NCBI GenBank assembly: GCA_034401795.1
Contig: CM067370.1
Span: forward strand, 105,255,387-105,319,386
Source of the DNA: Chaetoderma sp. LZ-2023a
Lineage: Eukaryota; Mollusca; Caudofoveata; Chaetodermatida; Chaetodermatidae
Direction: 5' to 3'
DNA: 64,000 nt
Positions 63,943 to 64,000 of the stretch are shown piece by piece. The position numbers and the translations under genes were made by a program. Position 1 is the first letter of the stretch. Every line of letters begins with the position of its first letter. Below the pieces are notes generated by a model. The model was not told the origin of the DNA, ran no database searches, and worked only from the letters and a program-made list of their open reading frames with translations.

Positions 63943-64000
63943 CTGTTGAATATTTTGAACATAATTAGGTTGGATTTCAACCCAAATTGTGTTCAAAATA
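63943..64000. repeat. MITE hairpin, cut by the window end
   Basis: CTGTTGAATATTTTGAACAT, then GGTTGGATTTCAACC, then the complementary arm TTGTGTTCAAAATA up to the last base. It belongs to the family seen at 6291, 14002, 46865 and 56066. Confidence 0.75.

Overview
This window is animal nuclear DNA, most likely from a mollusc and probably a bivalve. Two short exons with canonical splice sites encode adjacent, highly conserved coiled-coil segments of liprin-alpha (the PPFIA family). One non-LTR/MITE-like repeat has the 'TTAGCTCACTTGGCC' hairpin start and 'GGTGAGTGATACAGG...GGGCCTCTTGTT' end that I associate with bivalve genomes. The species call is inference. The two exons (17,636-17,737 and 51,180-51,344, plus strand) are separated by a 33.4 kb intron. 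No other host exon was recognised, so almost everything else is liprin-alpha intron sequence filled with mobile DNA.

Layout. 1-5.5 kb: AT-rich DNA with foldback repeats and one copy of a ~690 bp repeat that recurs at 63.0-63.7 kb. 5.6-9.55 kb: the tail of one LINE (plus strand) and a 5'-truncated, frameshifted LINE with endonuclease end, RT and RNase H (minus strand). 9.8-17.4 kb: MITEs, microsatellites and a Penelope-like GIY-YIG endonuclease relic between inverted repeats that look like broken hammerhead ribozymes. 17.6 kb: liprin-alpha exon. 18.7-25.5 kb: an hAT-type MITE with an 8 bp target duplication, more MITEs and a 1.6 kb minisatellite of 42 bp units. About 26.6-35.65 kb: a GC-richer, gene-dense block with at least ten small, tightly packed or overlapping ORFs on both strands, many broken, one resembling a viral genome-packaging ATPase. 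This is the best candidate for an undescribed system: a decayed endogenous virus-like element. 36.3-40.7 kb: a nearly complete but frameshifted Penelope-like element (PLE) with a hammerhead ribozyme, TATA promoter, reverse transcriptase and GIY-YIG endonuclease. 40.7-42.3 kb: a non-autonomous element with 53 bp inverted ends and TTAA target duplication. 42.9-56.3 kb: MITEs, the second liprin-alpha exon, a second hAT-type MITE and a 271 bp near-identical inverted repeat. 56.85-59.1 kb: a tyrosine-recombinase relic next to a second PLE fragment with zinc-finger ORF, hammerhead ribozyme, a CCGGCTACA array and a TATA promoter. 59.7-62.7 kb: two units of the bivalve-type repeat, the first interrupted by an intact Tc1-type transposon (DD34E). 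The window ends in the second copy of the ~690 bp repeat and a truncated MITE.

How it fits together. The only host function seen is liprin-alpha, a presynaptic active-zone scaffold. Its intron has served as a landing zone for elements with very different replication strategies (LINE, PLE, tyrosine recombinase, Tc1, hAT-type and TTAA-type DNA elements, and a virus-like block). Only the Tc1 ORF looks intact. Identifications rest on motif recognition by eye; no database search was run.
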